Below, in pieces: positions 61,664-64,000 of a DNA stretch of 64,000 nucleotides (within the stretch, counting starts at the first letter, position 1; every line of letters starts with the position of its first letter). The DNA comes from Verrucomicrobiota bacterium (lineage in GTDB: Bacteria > Verrucomicrobiota > Kiritimatiellia > RFP12 > UBA1067). The position numbers and the translations under genes were made by a program. The notes beneath the pieces were generated by a model that did not search any database, was not told where the DNA came from, and worked only from the letters and a program-made list of their open reading frames with translations. Location of the stretch: assembly GCA_023269675.1 (NCBI GenBank), contig JAHFSX010000011.1, positions 62,001 to 126,000 on the forward strand. The letters are read 5' to 3'.

Positions 61664-62401
61664 CTACGCTCTTGCCTTCAAAATCGCTTCCACCGCCGCC
61701 GCGTCTTCGGGCGTGTCCACGCCCACGCCCTGGTCCTCGGTCTGAATCACCGCGATGCGCCCGCCGATGTACAGCGCGCGCAGCTGCTCCAGGCACTCGG
61801 TCTGCTCCAACGCGCACGGCGGCTCCTGGACCAGCCGCTTCAGGAACGCGCCGCGGTAGGCGTAAATCCCGAGGTGCCGCAGGTAGAGTCCCGACGCCAG
61901 GTCCGCCTCGCCGTCGCGGCGGCAGGGGATCGGCAGCCGCGAGAAGTAGAGCGCCCCGCCATCCTGCGCCAGCACCACCTTCACCACCGTGCGCGCGTCA
62001 AGATCGCGCCGCGCGCGGATCGGACACGCCGCCGTCGCCATCGCCCAGCCCGGGTCGTTCTTCATCCGTACCGCCAACGCGTCAATCAGGTCCGGATCGA
62101 TCAGCGGCTCGTCGCCCTGGATGTTGATCACGATGTCATCGTCTTGGGCCTGCGCCGCCTCGGCCACGCGGTCCGTGCCGGAGGGATGGTCCGCCCGCGT
62201 CATCACCACCTTGACGAAACCGCGCACCGCGTCGGCGATGCGCACGTCGTCCGTGGCCACCAGCACCTCGTCCAGCAACCGCGCCCTCTTGACCGCCTCC
62301 ACCACCCATTGCACCAGCGGCTTGCCGCCGAGCGGATGCAGGCTTTTGCCGGGGAAACGCGTCGAGCCCCAGCGCGACGGGATCACGCCAATCACACGCA
62401 T
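61664..62401 (-). CDS. kdsB: CMP-Kdo synthetase (3-deoxy-manno-octulosonate cytidylyltransferase)
   Basis: 245 residues from the ATG at 62401; the frame is open upstream but the KdsB start VIGVIPSRWGSTRFPGKSL immediately follows. ATDDVRIADAV, INIQGDEPLIDP and HLGIYAYR are typical for the nucleotidyltransferase fold and the Kdo site. It activates Kdo as CMP-Kdo. First gene of the kds-lpt-pts minus-strand block; divergent from nagB. Confidence 0.95.
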   Translation of the reverse strand: MRVIGVIPSRWGSTRFPGKSLHPLGGKPLVQWVVEAVKRARLLDEVLVATDDVRIADAVRGFVKVVMTRADHPSGTDRVAEAAQAQDDDIVINIQGDEPLIDPDLIDALAVRMKNDPGWAMATAACPIRARRDLDARTVVKVVLAQDGGALYFSRLPIPCRRDGEADLASGLYLRHLGIYAYRGAFLKRLVQEPPCALEQTECLEQLRALYIGGRIAVIQTEDQGVGVDTPEDAAAVEAILKARA

Positions 62402-62521
62402 ACTGAAAATTCCTGTAGGGTTTTGAAATGCCTGCATTTTCGGTGTTCCGGCAACGAGAGTCAAGGCCATTGTCGGCTTTAACCCCGCTTCCGGGTCTTC
62501 GGCGATTCCGCGACTCTGCGT

Positions 62522-62550
62522 TTGACACTCCGGGCGCTTTGGTTTAGTTT
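62522..62550 (+). promoter_or_regulatory. candidate promoter of nagB
   Basis: TTGACA (62522-62527), 17 bp, TAGTTT (62545-62550), 30 bp before the ATG at 62581, which has AAGGA as ribosome binding site. Confidence 0.5.
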
Positions 62551-62580
62551 ATGTCCAGCCACGTGCAAAGGATTTAAGCA

Positions 62581-63306
62581 ATGGAAGTGATTGTCTGCAA
62601 AACCGCAGAAGAGGCCAGCCGGCTGGCCGCGACGCTCATCACGGACGCCCTCCAGACAACCCCCGCCCTGGTTCTCGGACTCGCCACCGGCAGCACGCCG
62701 CTGCTGCTCTACCGGGAGCTGATCAAGGCCTGCCAGTCGGGCGCGGACTTCAGCCGCGTCCGCACCTTCAACCTCGACGAGTATTGCGGCCTGCCCCCGG
62801 AGCACCCGCACTCCTACCGCACGTTCATGAACGCCCACCTCTTTTCGAACCTGAATATCCGGCCCGAAAACACCCATGTCCCGGACGGCACGGCGGACAA
62901 CCTCCCCGCCCTCTGCGCCGCCTACGAGGCCGCCATCGCGGCAGCGGGCGGCATCGACATCCAGGTGCTCGGCATCGGCAGCAACGGCCACATCGGCTTC
63001 AACGAACCCGGTTCGCCGCTCGACTCGCGCACGCGTCGCGTCACCCTCACGGAGCAGACCCTCCGCGACAACACCCGTTTTTTCAGCGCCCGCGAAGAGG
63101 TTCCCCGTTACGCCATCTCGATGGGCGTCGGAACGATTCTCGAAGCGAAAAAATGCGTTCTGCTCGGCTTCGGCGCGAATAAGGCCCGCGCCATCAAAGC
63201 CGCCATTGAAGGCCCCGTCTCGCCCGACAGCCCCGCCTCGGCGCTGCAGGTCCACCGCGACACCGTGGTCTTCCTGGACGAGGCCGCCGCCGCCAAACTT
63301 CAGTGA
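62581..63306 (+). CDS. nagB: glucosamine-6-phosphate deaminase
   Basis: 241 residues. LGLATGSTPLLLYREL (phosphate loop), FNLDEYCGLPPEHPHSYRTFM, and GIGSNGHIGFNEPGSPLDSRTR carry the NagB catalytic residues (Asp in FNLDEY; the His in GHIGFNEPG). It converts GlcN6P to Fru6P and ammonia. In this context it could feed sugars released from host glycans into glycolysis, in line with the sialidase gene 9 kb away (inference). Confidence 0.95.
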   Translation: MEVIVCKTAEEASRLAATLITDALQTTPALVLGLATGSTPLLLYRELIKACQSGADFSRVRTFNLDEYCGLPPEHPHSYRTFMNAHLFSNLNIRPENTHVPDGTADNLPALCAAYEAAIAAAGGIDIQVLGIGSNGHIGFNEPGSPLDSRTRRVTLTEQTLRDNTRFFSAREEVPRYAISMGVGTILEAKKCVLLGFGANKARAIKAAIEGPVSPDSPASALQVHRDTVVFLDEAAAAKLQ

Positions 63307-63404
63307 AAACCGATGACCGCGGGACCGCCTCCCAGCGGCCGACCGGTCATGAAAGCGCCGGGCTAAACCGGTTCTTTCCATAGGTCGCGCCCCTCTGGCC
63401 GGGC

Positions 63405-64000
63405 CTACGGCTCCAGCGTCCACGGCGCGCGCAGGTGCGGCACAAGCAGGGCGTCGGCCTCCACGTCGTTCACGAAACGGCCTTCCGCCGCGTCCCATTT
63501 CAGCGAGGAGCGTTCCAGACGCATCCCGATGTGCGCCAGCACCGCCGGCAAGACCGACGAGTAACCTGCCGTGACCGGCGAAATGTTCTGCCCGCCGCTG
63601 TAGATGTTCTCGATGAAGTTCTTCTCCTGCTGCCCGCTGCGGATCAGCTTGACCTCGTCGTCGCGGAGCTTCTCGCGGATCAGCTCGGGCGGGTTCGTCT
63701 CGAGCTTGCCGTTCGTCACGTAGATTTGCCGGCCGCCCTCGCCGATAAAGCGGCAGCCGTACGTGTACTCCGACGAGACAAACACGCGCATGCCGTCGCC
63801 GTAGACGATCTCGAAGCTGAAGGGGCTCGCGACCGTGTTGTAGAGATCGGAGAACGGCGGCAGCCGCCCAGTGATGTTCTCGACCCCGACCGGCGCCACG
63901 CCGTCCTTGTCCAGCGCCCACTGCATGATGTCGAGCTGGTGCGCCGCGAAATCGGTTAACATGCCGCACGAGTAGTCGAGGTTGTAGCGCCACTGCATGG
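63405..64000 (-). CDS. Gfo/Idh/MocA-family oxidoreductase, C-terminal part (truncated by window edge)
   Basis: At least 198 codons lie in the window; the N-terminal Rossmann part is outside the right edge. The visible C-terminal domain includes WRYNLDYSCGMLTDFAAHQLDIMQW, the conserved segment with the His used by many GFO/IDH dehydrogenases (GGxLxDxGxHxxD pattern), followed by an open-faced sheet (FEIVYGDGMRVFVSSEYTYG). An internal Met at 63998 is not taken as the start. Substrate unknown, probably a sugar. Confidence 0.85.
   Translation of the reverse strand, partial: MQWRYNLDYSCGMLTDFAAHQLDIMQWALDKDGVAPVGVENITGRLPPFSDLYNTVASPFSFEIVYGDGMRVFVSSEYTYGCRFIGEGGRQIYVTNGKLETNPPELIREKLRDDEVKLIRSGQQEKNFIENIYSGGQNISPVTAGYSSVLPAVLAHIGMRLERSSLKWDAAEGRFVNDVEADALLVPHLRAPWTLEP

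Overview
The window comes from a high-GC Gram-negative bacterium. The gene content fits the PVC superphylum, most likely Kiritimatiellota or a related Verrucomicrobiota lineage. Pointers are a XylR-type AraC regulator, a long MoxR/DUF58/BatA/DUF4159 operon, secreted beta-helix proteins, a sialidase and a DUF4832-type glycosidase-like protein, complete Kdo and Lpt genes (so an LPS outer membrane), and HPr kinase with HPr and enzyme I but no EII nearby. There is no rRNA or protein marker that fixes the taxon, so this is inference. I found no tRNA, rRNA, IS element, prophage or CRISPR array.

Layout. 1-1775: a truncated secreted protein divergent from a XylR-like regulator. 1859-18932: a plus-strand operon of ten genes ending in a strong terminator. 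It holds a double DUF4159 protein, a pseudopilin-like protein, DUF58, BatA-like, a second vWA protein, a jelly-roll protein, a 1192-residue DUF4175-like protein, a PA14 protein, a small secreted protein and an FHA-MoxR fusion. 19299-30205: a minus-strand TonB2-like transport operon (TonB-dependent receptor, DUF3450, TtpC-like ExbB, ExbB, ExbD, TonB, TPR) with a secreted beta-helix protein upstream. 30709-40156: a phosphate regulon (small orphan gene, alginate-export-like porin, pstSCAB, phoU, phoB, phoR). Three 11-bp-period direct repeats that look like Bacillus-type PhoP boxes precede its transcription units. 40236-44227: a beta-helix protein and small genes. 44292-51974: seven tightly packed genes (UbiA prenyltransferase, radical SAM, lipid kinase, ThiL-like kinase, old yellow enzyme, alpha-oxoamine synthase, extended SDR) that look like an uncharacterised lipid or quinone pathway. 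52125-55443: sialidase and DUF4832 protein. 55460-62401: kdsB, kdsA, two LptC/LptA-like proteins, lptB, hpf, hprK, ptsH, ptsI in one minus-strand block. 62581-64000: nagB and a truncated Gfo/Idh/MocA dehydrogenase.

The non-coding DNA is unusual. Four intergenic spacers of the MoxR operon are arrays of degenerate 7-bp repeats, three of them sitting where a ribosome binding site would be expected. A separate 28-bp GC-rich element recurs at three places, once as an inverted pair between convergent genes. Other hairpin-forming elements lie at 3409-3446 and 48396-48482. The strongest candidates for something undescribed are the heptamer spacers, the 44.3-52.0 kb biosynthetic cluster and the MoxR/BatA/DUF4159 operon.
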